From Streptomyces sp. CA-210063 (GTDB lineage: Bacteria; Actinomycetota; Actinomycetes; Streptomycetales; Streptomycetaceae): 64,000 bases of DNA. Location of the stretch: assembly GCF_024612015.1 (NCBI RefSeq), contig NZ_CP102512.1:8370001-8434000 (forward strand), given 5' to 3'. The notes below the pieces were generated by a model. It was not told the DNA's origin, made no database searches, and saw only the letters and a program-made list of their open reading frames with translations. The position numbers were made by a program, and so were the translations under genes. Shown here piece by piece: positions 1-13,706 of this stretch (the first letter of the stretch is position 1; every line of letters begins with the position of its first letter).

Positions 1-289
1 CCGAGCCCGCACCCGTCGGCAACTCCGTCACCGATGCCGGGATGTCGAACACGACCCAGTGCCAGAACCCGCTCCCCGTGGGGGCGTCCGGGTCGTAGCA
101 CGTCACGGCGAAACTCTTGGTCTCCGGCGGGAAGCCCTCCCAGCGCAGCTGCGGCGAGGTGTTCCCGCCCGCGTACACCTGAGCGTCCTTGAGCGTCGTA
201 CCCGCATCGACGTCCTCGCTCGCGACCGTGAAGGACGGCACGACCGGGTGGAAATCGTGGGGGAGCGGCGGCCTCTTAGGCTCGGTCAC
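1..289 (-). CDS. YbhB/YbcL-family (PEBP, Raf kinase inhibitor-like) protein, 3' end cut by window edge
   Basis: About 96 residues of the N-terminal half are present; the gene runs off the left edge. The family signature is visible: a [13 protein letters not shown] stretch followed by VVFDIP, which together form the anion-binding pocket of phosphatidylethanolamine-binding proteins. Bacterial YbhB/YbcL proteins are small cytoplasmic proteins without a settled role. The GTG start is supported by an AGGAGG Shine-Dalgarno 7 bases upstream. It reads away from spo0M with only about 50 bases between them, so the two may be co-transcribed (spo0M first). The assignment is firm; the cellular function is unknown. 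Confidence 0.9.
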   Translation of the reverse strand, partial: MTEPKRPPLPHDFHPVVPSFTVASEDVDAGTTLKDAQVYAGGNTSPQLRWEGFPPETKSFAVTCYDPDAPTGSGFWHWVVFDIPASVTELPTGAGS

Positions 290-341
290 CTCGGTACCTC
301 CTGGTGGTTCTGGTGTCGGTGGGGTTCCAGACGTATCGAGC

Positions 342-1124
342 CTAGAACCAGCTGCGCTTGCTGCCGACCTCCGACAGCCACTGGTTCAGATAGGCGGCCC
401 AGTCCGTGCCCTGATAGTCGTGCAGCCCCACCTTGAACGCGCGGAACGAGTCGCTGCCCTCGCTGAACAGACCCGGCTTCTTGTCCATCTCCAGCACGAC
501 GTCCATCTCGCGCTCGTCGGCGACGAAGCTCAGCTCGACCTGGTTGAGGCCGTGATACTGCTGCGGCGGGAAGAACTCGATCTCCTGGTAGAAGGGCAGC
601 TTCTGCCGCGTACCCCGGATCTGACCGCGCTCCAGGTCCGCGTTCTTGAAACGGAAGCCCAACTGCACGAAAGCGTCCAGGATGGCCTGCTGCGCCGGCA
701 GCGGGTGCACATTGATCGGGTCCAGGTCACCGGAGTCGACCGCACGCGCGATCTCCAGCTCGGTGGTCACACCGATGTTCATGCCCGGCAGGGTCTGCCC
801 CTGGATCGTGGTGACCGGCGTCTCCCACGGGATCTCCAGCCCGAACGGCACGACATGGACCGCCTCGGCCTTCAGCTCGAAGGCGCCACCGAGCCGCTGC
901 TTGGTGAACTCGATGTCCTGCTTGTACTCCGCGTCCTGGCCCTCGACCTCGACCTTGGCCTGCAGCCCGACCGACAGCGCCTCGATCTGCTGGTCCACGG
1001 AACCGCCCTGGATCCGCACCTCACCCTGGACGACACCACCCGGCACGACATTGACCTCGGTCAGCACCGTCTCGACCGAAGCGCCACCGGCACCCAGACT
1101 CGCGAGCAGCCGCTTGAACCCCAT
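342..1124 (-). CDS. Sporulation-control protein Spo0M family
   Basis: A 260-residue protein starting [21 protein letters not shown]. It matches the Spo0M family, which has an arrestin-like two-lobed beta-sandwich; Bacillus Spo0M affects early sporulation and the actinobacterial role is not established. The body is rich in beta-forming segments, with a C-terminal stretch containing [15 protein letters not shown] that is typical of the family. The length is normal. The ATG is preceded by GGGAGGAAG, a strong Shine-Dalgarno. It is followed by the PEBP gene on the same strand and diverges from the DNA glycosylase gene. No signal peptide is seen, so it is probably cytoplasmic. Confidence 0.88.
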   Translation of the reverse strand: MGFKRLLASLGAGGASVETVLTEVNVVPGGVVQGEVRIQGGSVDQQIEALSVGLQAKVEVEGQDAEYKQDIEFTKQRLGGAFELKAEAVHVVPFGLEIPWETPVTTIQGQTLPGMNIGVTTELEIARAVDSGDLDPINVHPLPAQQAILDAFVQLGFRFKNADLERGQIRGTRQKLPFYQEIEFFPPQQYHGLNQVELSFVADEREMDVVLEMDKKPGLFSEGSDSFRAFKVGLHDYQGTDWAAYLNQWLSEVGSKRSWF

Positions 1125-1319
1125 GTCTCTTCCTCCCGTCGGGCAACGCCCGTGTATCTGCGTGCCTCAGTGTTCTCTGTGGTGTGGATCGCTCTGTGTG
1201 GCCTGGATCCTTGATCCCTACAAACGCAGACCGACGGCGACCGGTTCCGCGTCCCGCCCCTTTGAACCCTTCCAAGGAGGACGCCCCTCCGCCACCCGTC
1301 GGCCCGCACCCATCTGGAC

Positions 1320-1325
1320 TAGGCT
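1320..1325 (+). promoter_or_regulatory. Putative -10 element (TAGGCT) for a leaderless glycosylase mRNA
   Basis: TAGGCT ends 8 bases before the ATG and no Shine-Dalgarno lies between. This spacing puts the transcript start at or next to the start codon. No convincing -35 is seen. Confidence 0.5.
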
Positions 1326-1333
1326 CGTACGCC

Positions 1334-1975
1334 ATGATCGCGAGCCCCGACCGTACGCCCCTCGCCCGCGAGTTCTTCGACCGCCCCGTACTGGAGGTGG
1401 CGCCGGACCTCCTGGGACGCGTCCTCGTCCGCACCACCCCGGAGGGTCCGATCGAACTCCGCCTCACGGAGGTCGAGGCCTACGACGGTATGAACGACCC
1501 CGGCTCCCATGCCTATCGCGGACGCACCGCCCGCAACGGCGTGATGTTCGGTCCGCCCGGCCATGTGTACGTCTACTTCACCTACGGCATGTGGCACTGC
1601 ATGAACCTGGTGTGCGGTCCGGAGGGCCGGGCGAGCGCGGTCCTGCTGCGTGCCGGCGAGATCACCGAGGGCGCCGACCTCGCGCGCAAACGTCGAATCT
1701 CAGCCCGAAATGACAAGGAACTGGCCAGAGGGCCCGCCCGCCTGGCCACGGCCCTGGATGTGGACCGCGCCCTCGACGGCGAGGACGCCTGCGCTCCCGA
1801 CACCTCACCCCTCACGGTCCTGACCGGCACCCCCGTCAGCCCTGACCAGGTTCTCAACGGTCCCCGCACCGGAGTCTCCGGAGATGGTGGCGTCCACCCA
1901 TGGCGCTTCTGGATCGCCAACGACCCGACAGTCAGCCCCTATCGGGCCCACGTCCCCCGTAGGCGCTCAACTTGA
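1334..1975 (+). CDS. DNA-3-methyladenine glycosylase (AAG/MPG family)
   Basis: A 213-residue base-excision repair enzyme that removes alkylated and deaminated purines from DNA, leaving an abasic site. The N-terminal region has the conserved LLGRVL segment and the catalytic-glutamate region [10 protein letters not shown], followed by DPGSHAYRG and the [13 protein letters not shown] core of the AAG fold. The C-terminal RFWIANDP segment is also typical. The length matches bacterial members. Reading can extend upstream in frame, but the ATG at MIASPDRTP fits the family start and has a TAGGCT -10 just upstream, so the mRNA is probably leaderless. The gene is monocistronic and ends just before the rRNA leader. 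Confidence 0.93.
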   Translation: MIASPDRTPLAREFFDRPVLEVAPDLLGRVLVRTTPEGPIELRLTEVEAYDGMNDPGSHAYRGRTARNGVMFGPPGHVYVYFTYGMWHCMNLVCGPEGRASAVLLRAGEITEGADLARKRRISARNDKELARGPARLATALDVDRALDGEDACAPDTSPLTVLTGTPVSPDQVLNGPRTGVSGDGGVHPWRFWIANDPTVSPYRAHVPRRRST

Positions 1976-2251
1976 CTCGCTTCTGGGCGATCCGTAAGGT
2001 AGCCCGAGCCGCTTGAACCGGTTACGGCGATCAGCCAGCAGCCGAGAGCGGCCAACCCACTACCTACAACATCCCCTCGGCGGGGGCGCATTAGCCATGC
2101 CCTAATTCCCGCCCGCAGCGCTCAATTATGAGTTGCCGAGGGAATCGGCTAACGTAGTGAATGTCGAAAGGCCGCAAGGGAAACCGCGAGGCCTAAAGGC
2201 AGCCGAAAGGCAAATCCCGCCGACAGGGAATCGGATCGGAAAACGATCTGA

Positions 2252-2257
2252 TAGAGT
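2252..2257 (+). promoter_or_regulatory. Putative rrn promoter -10 (TAGAGT)
   Basis: TAGAGT sits inside the conserved CTGATAGAGTCGGAAACG block. The -35 is weak. Streptomyces rrn operons usually have several promoters, and others may lie further upstream in this leader. Confidence 0.45.
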
Positions 2258-2347
2258 CGGAAACGCAAGACCGAAGGGAAGCGCCCGGAGGAAAGTCCGA
2301 GAAGTTGCTCGGGTGAGTACAAAGGAAGCGTCCGTTCCTTGAGAACT

Positions 2348-2359
2348 CAACAGCGTGCC
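2348..2359 (+). other. 5' half of the pre-16S rRNA processing stem
   Basis: CAACAGCGTGCC is perfectly complementary to GGCACGCTGTTG at 4216-4227, downstream of the 16S gene. This 12-bp helix encloses the 16S RNA and is the expected RNase III substrate. Confidence 0.7.
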
Positions 2360-2515
2360 AAAAATCAACGCCAGATATGTTGATACCCCGTTCCCGGCCA
2401 TGTGGTTGGGGCGAGGTTCCTTTGAAAAAACACAGCGAGGACGCTGTGAACGGCCGGGCTTATTCCGCCTGGTTGTTCCGCTCTCGTGATGTGTGCACCC
2501 GATTACGGGTAAACA

Positions 2516-7474
<4,959 letters not shown>

Positions 7475-7578
7475 CAGTTGCTCGCGTCCACTGTGTTAGT
7501 TCTGAGACAACGAACAGTTGTCGGCTTTGAGCTGAGCATCTAACTGAAGAGTGTGCTTGTTCGCTCGAAACCAATAGG
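7475..7578 (+). other. 23S-5S internal transcribed spacer
   Basis: About 104 bases containing GCTCGCGTCCACTGTG (7480-7495), the exact complement of 4329-4344. This closes the pre-23S stem. No tRNA is present. Confidence 0.8.
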
Positions 7579-7697
7579 GTTTCGGTGGTCATAGCGTGAG
7601 GGAAACGCCCGGTTACATTTCGAACCCGGAAGCTAAGCCTTACAGCGCCGATGGTACTGCAGGGGGGACCCTGTGGGAGAGTAGGACGCCGCCGAAC
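7579..7697 (+). rRNA. 5S ribosomal RNA
   Basis: About 119 nt starting GTTTCGGTGGTCATAGCG and ending GGACGCCGCCGAAC, whose termini pair as helix I. The internal CGAACCCGGAAGCTAAGC block is the universal 5S loop region. It follows the 23S gene at the usual spacing and is followed by a strong terminator. Confidence 0.96.
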
Positions 7698-7705
7698 AAT
7701 CTTTG

Positions 7706-7753
7706 AAGGACCCCTGGTCACCAGCGTTCAGCTGGGACTGGGGGTCCTTTTTT
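7706..7753 (+). terminator. rRNA operon terminator
   Basis: AAGGACCCC pairs with GGGGTCCTT across a loop that contains further complementarity (CTGG/CCAG), and a run of T residues follows. This is a classic intrinsic terminator right after the 5S gene, unusually T-rich for this genome. Confidence 0.88.
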
Positions 7754-7838
7754 GTTGCCTTGGAACAAGCACAGCCCGGAGCGCGCCGGGTACCCGGCTG
7801 CGCGAGAATGACTTGCAGTACCGAAGACAGGAGTCACC

Positions 7839-10004
7839 ATGTCCACCAACTCTCCCGACGATCGACCGGAGCGCGACCAGCGGCGACGGGACAGTGGTGA
7901 CCGTGGCGGCTACCGGGGGGCACCGCGTCGGGACAACGACCGGCGCGACAACGACCGTGGTGGCCAAGGCCGGCCTGACGACCGCCGTAGCGACAATCGT
8001 CGTGGTGATGACCGCGGGGGCTTCCGTCGTGATGACAACCGTGGTGAGCAGCGCGGTGGCGGTGGGTTCCGTGGACGAGACGACCGGCGCGAGGGCGACC
8101 GTGGGCCTCGCCCCGCGTTCCGACGCGACGACCGTCCTGGCGGGCCGCGTCGAGACGACCGCGATCGAGACCGGGATCGTGGCGTCCGGCGTGACGGGGA
8201 CCGCCCCGGCTTCCGCCGTGATGATCGCCGCGATGACCGGCGTGACGACCGTCCTGCGTTCCGCCGCGACGACCGTAGGGACGATCGCAGGGACGACCGG
8301 CGCGACAGCGGGGACCGGGGCGGCTTCCGGCGTGATGACAACCGTGGCGGGGACCGGCCGGCCTTCCGTCGCGACGACCGGGGCGACCGCCCCTCGCACC
8401 GCCGTGATGACGATCGTGGTGGCTTCCGGCGTGATGACAACCGTGGCGGGGACCGGCCGGCCTTCCGTCGCGACGACCGGGGCGACCGCCCCTCGCACCG
8501 CCGTGATGACGATCGTGGTGGCTTCCGGCGTGATGACGATCGTGGTGGGCGTCCGCCGTTCCGTCGGGATGACACCCGTGGTGGTGACCGCGGTGGGTTC
8601 CGTGGGCGGGACGATCGCGGCCGTGACGACCGACGCGATGACCGGCGTGGGGACGACCGTGGTGGGCGTCCGCCGTTCCGTCGGGACGACGACCGTGGAG
8701 GCTTCCGTCGGGACGACAGCCGTGGCGGGGACCGGCCGGCCTTCCGCCGCGATGACCGACGTGACGACCGGCGCGACGACCGGCGCGACGACCGCCGGGA
8801 CGACCGTGGCGACCGTCGTCAGGGCGACCGCCCCTCGCACCGGCGTGATGACGATCGTGGTGGCTTCCGGCGTGATGACGATCGTGGTGGGCGTCCGCCG
8901 TTCCGTCGGGATGACACCCGTGGTGGTGACCGCGGTGGGTTCCGTGGGCGGGACGATCGCGGCCGTGACGACCGACGCGATGACCGGCGTGGGGACGACC
9001 GTGGTGGGCGTCCGCCGTTCCGTCGGGACGACGACCGTGGTGGTCGGCCCGGTGGTTTCCGTGGGCGTGACGACCATCGGGGTGGCGACGACCGGCGCGG
9101 TGGTGGGCGTTTCCGTGACGAGCGGGACCGGGACCGTGAGCCGATCAAGCGGCTGCCGATCGCCGAGGACGTCACCGGCGAGGAGATCGACAAGGACGTA
9201 CGGCAGGAGCTGCAGAGCCTGCCCAAGACGCTCGCCGACGATGTCGCCAAGAACCTGGTGATGGTCGCGCGGCTCATCGACGAGGACCCCGAGGGCGCGT
9301 ACGGCTATTCGCGGGTGGCCCTGCGGCTGGCGTCGCGCGTCGCGGCCGTGCGTGAGGCGGCCGGGTTCGCCGCGTACGCGAACCAGAAGTTCAGCGAGGC
9401 GCTCGCGGAGTTCCGGGCGGCCCGGCGGATGACCGGCAACGTCGACCTGTGGCCCGTCATGGCCGACTGTGAGCGTGGTCTCGGGCGGCCCGAGAAGGCG
9501 CTCGACATGGCTGGGGCGCCCGAGGTGCACAAGCTGGACAAGGCCGGTCAGGTCGAGATGCGGCTCGTGGCGGCCGGCGCGCGGCGTGACATGGACCAGC
9601 TCGACGCGGCCATCGTGACGCTGCAGAGCCCCGAGCTGGCCTCCAACTCCGTACAGCCGTGGACCGCGCGCCTGCGGTACGCGTATGCCGACGCGCTCCT
9701 CGCGGCCGGGCGTGAGGGCGAGGCGCGGGAGTGGTTCGCCAAGGCCGTCGAGGCCGACAAGGACGGCAGCACGGACGCGTCGGACCGGCTCGCGGAAATG
9801 GACGGTGTCGAGTTCGTCGACGCCCTCGTCGAGGACGAGGACCACGGGAAGCAGCACGAGGGTGACGAGGCGTCGCAGGGCGCCTCGTCCGTCGAGGACA
9901 GCAAGGACGGCGAGGCCGACGTGAACGACGACGACGTCGTCGTCGACGTCGAAGAAGACAAGGACGTCGCGGACGTCGCGGACGTCGACGACGACAAGGA
10001 CTGA
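7839..10004 (+). CDS. Arg-Asp-Gly repeat protein with helical-repeat domain and acidic tail
   Basis: A 721-residue protein in three parts. Residues 1 to about 432 are low-complexity repeats of units such as [22 protein letters not shown] and RRDDRRDD, with alternating positive and negative charge and many RGG-like triplets, so this part should be disordered. Residues about 433-660 are alpha-helical and resemble tetratricopeptide repeats ([32 protein letters not shown]). From about 665 the tail is almost only Asp, Glu and Val. The ATG has an AGGAG Shine-Dalgarno. It lies about 140 bases after the 5S gene, beyond the terminator. RG-rich segments often bind RNA, so a role in RNA or ribosome biology is an inference from composition and position. 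The repeats include exact DNA duplications. No function is known to me. Confidence 0.85.
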   Translation: MSTNSPDDRPERDQRRRDSGDRGGYRGAPRRDNDRRDNDRGGQGRPDDRRSDNRRGDDRGGFRRDDNRGEQRGGGGFRGRDDRREGDRGPRPAFRRDDRPGGPRRDDRDRDRDRGVRRDGDRPGFRRDDRRDDRRDDRPAFRRDDRRDDRRDDRRDSGDRGGFRRDDNRGGDRPAFRRDDRGDRPSHRRDDDRGGFRRDDNRGGDRPAFRRDDRGDRPSHRRDDDRGGFRRDDDRGGRPPFRRDDTRGGDRGGFRGRDDRGRDDRRDDRRGDDRGGRPPFRRDDDRGGFRRDDSRGGDRPAFRRDDRRDDRRDDRRDDRRDDRGDRRQGDRPSHRRDDDRGGFRRDDDRGGRPPFRRDDTRGGDRGGFRGRDDRGRDDRRDDRRGDDRGGRPPFRRDDDRGGRPGGFRGRDDHRGGDDRRGGGRFRDERDRDREPIKRLPIAEDVTGEEIDKDVRQELQSLPKTLADDVAKNLVMVARLIDEDPEGAYGYSRVALRLASRVAAVREAAGFAAYANQKFSEALAEFRAARRMTGNVDLWPVMADCERGLGRPEKALDMAGAPEVHKLDKAGQVEMRLVAAGARRDMDQLDAAIVTLQSPELASNSVQPWTARLRYAYADALLAAGREGEAREWFAKAVEADKDGSTDASDRLAEMDGVEFVDALVEDEDHGKQHEGDEASQGASSVEDSKDGEADVNDDDVVVDVEEDKDVADVADVDDDKD
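8322..8519 (+). repeat. Two identical tandem 99-bp units inside the repeat protein gene
   Basis: Units 8322-8420 and 8421-8519 are identical over all 99 bases and encode 33 residues each ([14 protein letters not shown] then [15 protein letters not shown] segments). A third copy starts at 8520 but diverges after about 18 bases. In-frame, exact copies point to recent duplication. Confidence 0.92.
8520..8698 (+). repeat. 179-bp segment duplicated 342 bp downstream
   Basis: Bases 8520-8698 recur without mismatch at 8862-9040. The identity extends further upstream with one mismatch. The offset of 342 is a multiple of three, so frame is kept. The block encodes the [22 protein letters not shown] segment. 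Confidence 0.9.
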
Positions 10005-10024
10005 CGTTCGGCAGAGAAGACGGT

Positions 10025-10061
10025 AAAGGGCGGGATTCCGTACATGGGATCCCGCCCTTTC
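10025..10061 (+). terminator. Terminator after the repeat protein gene
   Basis: AAAGGGCGGGAT pairs with ATCCCGCCCTTT across a short loop. It lies about 20 bases after the stop codon, between convergent genes, and could serve both strands. Confidence 0.8.
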
Positions 10062-10106
10062 CTATGTCCTCTTCCCCTGTCCTCTTCCTTGCCCTTTTCC
10101 TTGTCC

Positions 10107-11399
10107 TCAGAGCTCCAGTGTGCGCAGCACCAGCCCCGACGCCGGCTTTGGGCCGAAGGACGTCGACTTGCGGGGCATGGTGACGCCCTGGCGGGCCAGG
10201 TCGCGTACGACCTCCTCGCGGACCGGGTGCATCAGGACGGCCGTGCCGCCGTCGCGCCGGGCCTTCTCGATCGTGGCGGCCGTGTCGTGGATGTACGCGA
10301 CGTGCGCCGGGGAGTCCTCCGGGATCTGCCAGACGTGGTCGAGGAGGGTGGCGTGCAGGACCGTCGCGTCGAGGGTGCGCCAGGCGGCCGGGCGGTCGGC
10401 GGGGATCGTACGGGCGAGGAGGTCCGGGTCCGGGCGGTCGACGAGGTGGAAGGCGCCGTCGCCCGCGAGGAGGAAGGCGTTGCCGGTGCTGGCCGCCTCC
10501 GCCAGGGCCTCCAGGGCATCGGGGAGCGGAATGTCCAGGCGCCGTACGCGGAACAGGCCGTCCAGGGCGGTCAGGGCGTCGGGGACCGGCAGTTGGTGGA
10601 GGAGACGGTGGATCGCGCGGACGCGGAGGGGGTAGCGGGCGGTGTCCACCAGGAGGACCAGGCCGTAGTCCCAGGGGCTGGGGGAAGTGTGTTCCGCGCG
10701 TAGCCGGAGGTAGGTCGCCCAGCGGTGGTGGCCGTCGGCTATCAGGGCCTGGTGGTGTGCGAGGTCCGACTGGATCTCGGCGAGGTCGGCGGGGTCGGTG
10801 ACCGCCCAGAGGCGGTGGCTGAAGCCGTCCTCCGTGGTCGTGGCGAGGAGTGGGGCGCGTTTGGTGGTGCGCTCGACCACGGCTGTCGCGCCTGCCATGA
10901 CGCCGTTGCCCCGGTAGGTCAGGAGCAGGGGTTCCATGTTGGTGGAGGTGGCGCGCATCAGGGCCGCGCGGTCCGCGATGACGTGGGGTATGACGTCCTC
11001 GTGGGGGAGGACCACGCCGGCGGAGGGTTCCGAGAGGCGTAGGGCGCCTATCAGGCCGCGCTGGAGGATGGTGCCGTCCGCCTGCTCGTAGACGTAGAGG
11101 CCGGGCTCGGAGTCGGGGGCCAGGACGCCGTCGGCGAGCCAGCGGCGCAGGGTGTCGGCCGCCTGTTCGTCGCGGGCGGCGGGGGTACTGGCCTGGGGGA
11201 GTATCAGGCGGACGATGTTGTACGGATCGGCGGATTCGAGGTGGAGCAGACCGTCCGGCCGGACGACCACGTCGTACGGCGGTGATGTCACGGCGGCCAG
11301 GCTGCCGACCCGGTCGGGGTCGTAGCGAAGGCCACGGAACGGGGTCAGTTCGAGGCCGCTGCGCGCCGGGATCTCCTCCGCGGGACCTGCGTAGTTCAT
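10107..11399 (-). CDS. DUF1015 family protein
   Basis: A 430-residue protein matching DUF1015, a widespread bacterial family. Conserved segments include the N-terminal PFRGLRYDPDRVG and SPPYDVV, a central DGHHRWATYLRLR motif, and a basic C-terminus. The DGHHR motif resembles a ParB/Srx-like nucleotide-handling site, and some relatives act on free serine, but the reaction of this group is not settled. The length is normal. A TACGAT element ends 6 bases before the ATG with no Shine-Dalgarno, so the mRNA may be leaderless. It diverges from the HAD phosphatase gene, a pairing that may be functional. Confidence 0.88.
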   Translation of the reverse strand: MNYAGPAEEIPARSGLELTPFRGLRYDPDRVGSLAAVTSPPYDVVVRPDGLLHLESADPYNIVRLILPQASTPAARDEQAADTLRRWLADGVLAPDSEPGLYVYEQADGTILQRGLIGALRLSEPSAGVVLPHEDVIPHVIADRAALMRATSTNMEPLLLTYRGNGVMAGATAVVERTTKRAPLLATTTEDGFSHRLWAVTDPADLAEIQSDLAHHQALIADGHHRWATYLRLRAEHTSPSPWDYGLVLLVDTARYPLRVRAIHRLLHQLPVPDALTALDGLFRVRRLDIPLPDALEALAEAASTGNAFLLAGDGAFHLVDRPDPDLLARTIPADRPAAWRTLDATVLHATLLDHVWQIPEDSPAHVAYIHDTAATIEKARRDGGTAVLMHPVREEVVRDLARQGVTMPRKSTSFGPKPASGLVLRTLEL

Positions 11400-11405
11400 T
11401 GATGC

Positions 11406-11411
11406 ATCGTA
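11406..11411 (-). promoter_or_regulatory. Putative -10 element (TACGAT) for the leaderless DUF1015 mRNA
   Basis: On the reverse strand, TACGAT is separated by 6 bases from the ATG and no ribosome binding site lies between. Confidence 0.5.
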
Positions 11412-11491
11412 TGGGTGTCAGTGCCGTGAGGGATGATCGGAGAAAGCGATCCGAACCGATTGTTGACCGACCGAGCGAGGAGCGGTGTGCA

Positions 11492-12520
11492 ATGAGCCAG
11501 GCAGTCAGGACGCGGCCCGACGGGAGTGGGCAGGCCCTGAGCGAGGCGTACGACACGGCGCTGCTCGATCTGGACGGGGTGGTGTACGCGGGCGGCAGCG
11601 CGATCGCGTACGCCGTGAAGTCCCTGGGTGCGGCCCGCGCGGGCGGTATGCACCTCGCGTACGTCACGAACAACGCGCTGCGGACGCCCGACACGGTGGC
11701 CGCGCATCTCACGGCGCTCGGGATTCCGACCGAGGCCGGTGACGTCATCACCTCGGCGCAGGCCGTGGCCCGGCTGATCAGCGAGCAGGTGCCCGCCGGT
11801 GCGCGGGTGCTGGTCATCGGTGGTGAGGGGCTGCGGGTGGCGCTGCGCGAGCGGGGGCTGGAGCCGGTCGAGTCGGCGGACGACGATCCGGTGGCCGTGG
11901 TGCAGGGGTACGGCGGTCCCGAGCTGCCCTGGGGGCGGTTCGCGGAAGCCAGCTACGCGATCGCGCGCGGGGTGCCGTGGTTCGCGTCCAACACGGACCT
12001 GACGATCCCGAGCGCGCGGGGGATCGCGCCCGGCAACGGGGCGGCGGTGCAGGTCGTCCGGATCGCGACCGGGGCCGAGCCGCGGGTGGCGGGCAAGCCG
12101 CTACCACCGATGCACCGGGAGACGATCCTGCGGACGGGCGCCGAGCGGCCGCTGGTGGTCGGGGACCGGCTGGACACGGACATCGAGGGGGCGTTCAACG
12201 GGGAGGTCGACTCGCTGCTCGTGCTGACCGGGGTGACCGACGGCGCGCAGCTCCTGGCCGCGCCGCCGCAGCACCGGCCGACGTATGTCGACGCCGATCT
12301 GCGGGGGATGCTCACCGGGCAGCCGGAGGTCGTGGAGGCGGGCGCGGGCTTCCGCTGCGGTGGCTGGACGGCGACCGCCGATCGTGAGCGGCTGGAACTG
12401 GACGGCGAGGGTGAGGCCATGGACGGGCTGCGGGCGCTGTGCGCGGCGGCCTGGACGGCGGCGGGGGAGGGCTTGTGCGAGCTGGACGGGGGGAAGGCGC
12501 TGGCACGGCTGGGGTTGTGA
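11492..12520 (+). CDS. HAD-superfamily (class IIA) phosphatase, NagD/PGP-like
   Basis: A 342-residue HAD hydrolase. Motif I is LLDLDGVVYAG with the nucleophile Asp and the acid/base Asp. Motif II is the YVTNNALRTP stretch. Motif III/IV is the GKPLPPM lysine followed by VVGDRLDTDIEGA. The cap between motifs II and III marks class IIA, whose members dephosphorylate small phosphometabolites such as 2-phosphoglycolate or p-nitrophenyl phosphate. The frame is open further upstream, but the ATG at MSQAVRTRP has GAGGAG in front and fits family length. It diverges from DUF1015. The substrate cannot be told from the sequence. Confidence 0.9.
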   Translation: MSQAVRTRPDGSGQALSEAYDTALLDLDGVVYAGGSAIAYAVKSLGAARAGGMHLAYVTNNALRTPDTVAAHLTALGIPTEAGDVITSAQAVARLISEQVPAGARVLVIGGEGLRVALRERGLEPVESADDDPVAVVQGYGGPELPWGRFAEASYAIARGVPWFASNTDLTIPSARGIAPGNGAAVQVVRIATGAEPRVAGKPLPPMHRETILRTGAERPLVVGDRLDTDIEGAFNGEVDSLLVLTGVTDGAQLLAAPPQHRPTYVDADLRGMLTGQPEVVEAGAGFRCGGWTATADRERLELDGEGEAMDGLRALCAAAWTAAGEGLCELDGGKALARLGL

Positions 12521-12639
12521 GCGGTCGGGCCTGTGGGATTCCGGTGGGCCGGGCGGTGCCCGTGCCCCTGGGGGAGGGGCGTTGTGCCGGACGGACCGTA
12601 CGCCCGTGCGGCGTTCGTAGACGGGATCGAGCCAAAAGC

Positions 12640-12658
12640 AGAGGATAGGCTAACCTAA
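12640..12658 (+). promoter_or_regulatory. Iron box (DtxR/IdeR/DmdR-type operator)
   Basis: The 19 bases match 16 of 19 positions of the actinobacterial iron-box consensus (TTAGGTTAGGCTAACCTAA); the core TAGGCTAACCTAA is perfect. Iron-loaded DmdR/IdeR would bind here and repress the siderophore uptake operon. The box overlaps the predicted -10 (TAACCT, 12651-12656) and ends only 4 bases before the GTG start. Confidence 0.87.
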
Positions 12659-12662
12659 CCGG

Positions 12663-13706
12663 GTGTTGGTCGACAGTCCTCCTGAACCGAGCGCGGAGAC
12701 CGCCCCCGCGCCCCCGAACCGCCGGGCGATACGAGCCGTCGGGCTCCTCGTGTCCCTCGCGCTCCTCGCCCTGGTGGCACTGGCGAGTATCGCGATCGGT
12801 GCGAAAGAGCTGTCTCTGGAGCAGGTCTGGCACGGCCTGTTCGAGGACACGGGGACGTACGGCGACGTCGTCGTCGGGGAGCGGATCTCCCGCACCCTCC
12901 TCGGGCTGCTCGCGGGGGCCGCGCTCGGGCTGGCCGGTGCCGTCCTCCAGGCGCTCACCCGGAACCCGCTGGCCGACCCAGGACTGCTCGGCATCAACGC
13001 GGGCGCGTCCGCCGCCGTCGTCACCGCCATCACCTACTTCGGCGTCACCTCGCTGACCGGGTATGTGTGGTTCGCGTTCGCCGGAGCGGCCGTCGTCGGG
13101 GCGCTGGTGTGGTTCCTCGGCGGCAGCCGGGGTGCGACGCCGGTGCGGCTCGCGCTCGCCGGTACGGCGATCAGCGCCGCGCTCTACGGCTATCTCCAGG
13201 CCGTGATGATCATGGACGACGCGGCGCTCTCCAAGATGCGTTTCTGGACGGTCGGTTCGCTGGCTTCGGCGACCGACGAGACGATCACGCAGGTACTGCC
13301 GTTCCTCGCCGTCGGTACCGTCGTCGCGCTGCTGCTCGCCCGGCCGCTGAACGCGGTGGCCATGGGCGACGACACCGCCCGCGCGCTCGGCGCCAACCTC
13401 GCCCGCACCCGGGCCCTCTCGATGGCCGCCGCCACCGTGCTGTGCGGTGCCGCGACCGCCGCCTGCGGGCCCATCGTGTTCGTCGGGCTGATGGTTCCGC
13501 ACGTCGTCCGGTCCTTCACCGGGCCCGATCTGCGCTGGATCCTGCCGTACGCGACCGTCCTGTCGCCCGTGCTGCTGCTCGGCGCCGATGTCATCGGCCG
13601 GATGGTGGCGCGGCCCGCGGAACTTCAGGTCGGCATCGTCACCGCGATCCTCGGCGGGCCGGTCTTCATCTTTCTCGTACGACGGCGGAGGACGGCGCAG
13701 CTGTGA
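12663..13706 (+). CDS. FecCD-family iron-siderophore ABC transporter permease (first subunit)
   Basis: A 347-residue polytopic membrane protein of the FecCD/BtuC type; two such subunits form the channel that moves ferric siderophores into the cytoplasm. The signature GLLAGAALGLAGAVLQALTR followed by NPLADPGLLGINAGA is intact, and about ten hydrophobic helices are visible. The C-terminus has the usual GRMVARPAELQVGIVTAILGGP. The GTG start lies 4 bases after the iron box with no Shine-Dalgarno, and TAACCT ends 6 bases before it, so a leaderless, iron-repressed mRNA is likely. It overlaps the next gene by GTGA. No substrate-binding protein gene is in the operon. Confidence 0.93.
   Translation: MLVDSPPEPSAETAPAPPNRRAIRAVGLLVSLALLALVALASIAIGAKELSLEQVWHGLFEDTGTYGDVVVGERISRTLLGLLAGAALGLAGAVLQALTRNPLADPGLLGINAGASAAVVTAITYFGVTSLTGYVWFAFAGAAVVGALVWFLGGSRGATPVRLALAGTAISAALYGYLQAVMIMDDAALSKMRFWTVGSLASATDETITQVLPFLAVGTVVALLLARPLNAVAMGDDTARALGANLARTRALSMAAATVLCGAATAACGPIVFVGLMVPHVVRSFTGPDLRWILPYATVLSPVLLLGADVIGRMVARPAELQVGIVTAILGGPVFIFLVRRRRTAQL

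Larger units (their letters stand above)
1976..2515 (+). other. rRNA operon promoter and leader region
   Basis: This non-coding stretch carries the rRNA promoters and the transcribed 5' leader. The TGATAGAGTCGGAAACGC block near 2249-2266 resembles the conserved rrn promoter block of Streptomyces. The last ~170 bases hold leader elements, including CAACAGCGTGCC at 2348-2359, whose exact complement GGCACGCTGTTG lies at 4216-4227 in the spacer after the 16S gene. The two would form the base of the RNase III stem that releases pre-16S RNA. No protein-coding gene is credible here. Confidence 0.75.

Noticed and set aside
7728..9857. A 709-codon open frame on the reverse strand of the RDD repeat gene
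   Set aside because: It is open only because the repeated GAC/CGT codons have no stops when read in reverse. It has no family similarity, and the forward frame has a ribosome binding site and a structured C-terminal domain.
13067..13702. Upstream extension of the second FecCD permease
   Set aside because: It reads the first permease in another frame and is Arg-rich, as expected for out-of-frame GC-rich DNA.
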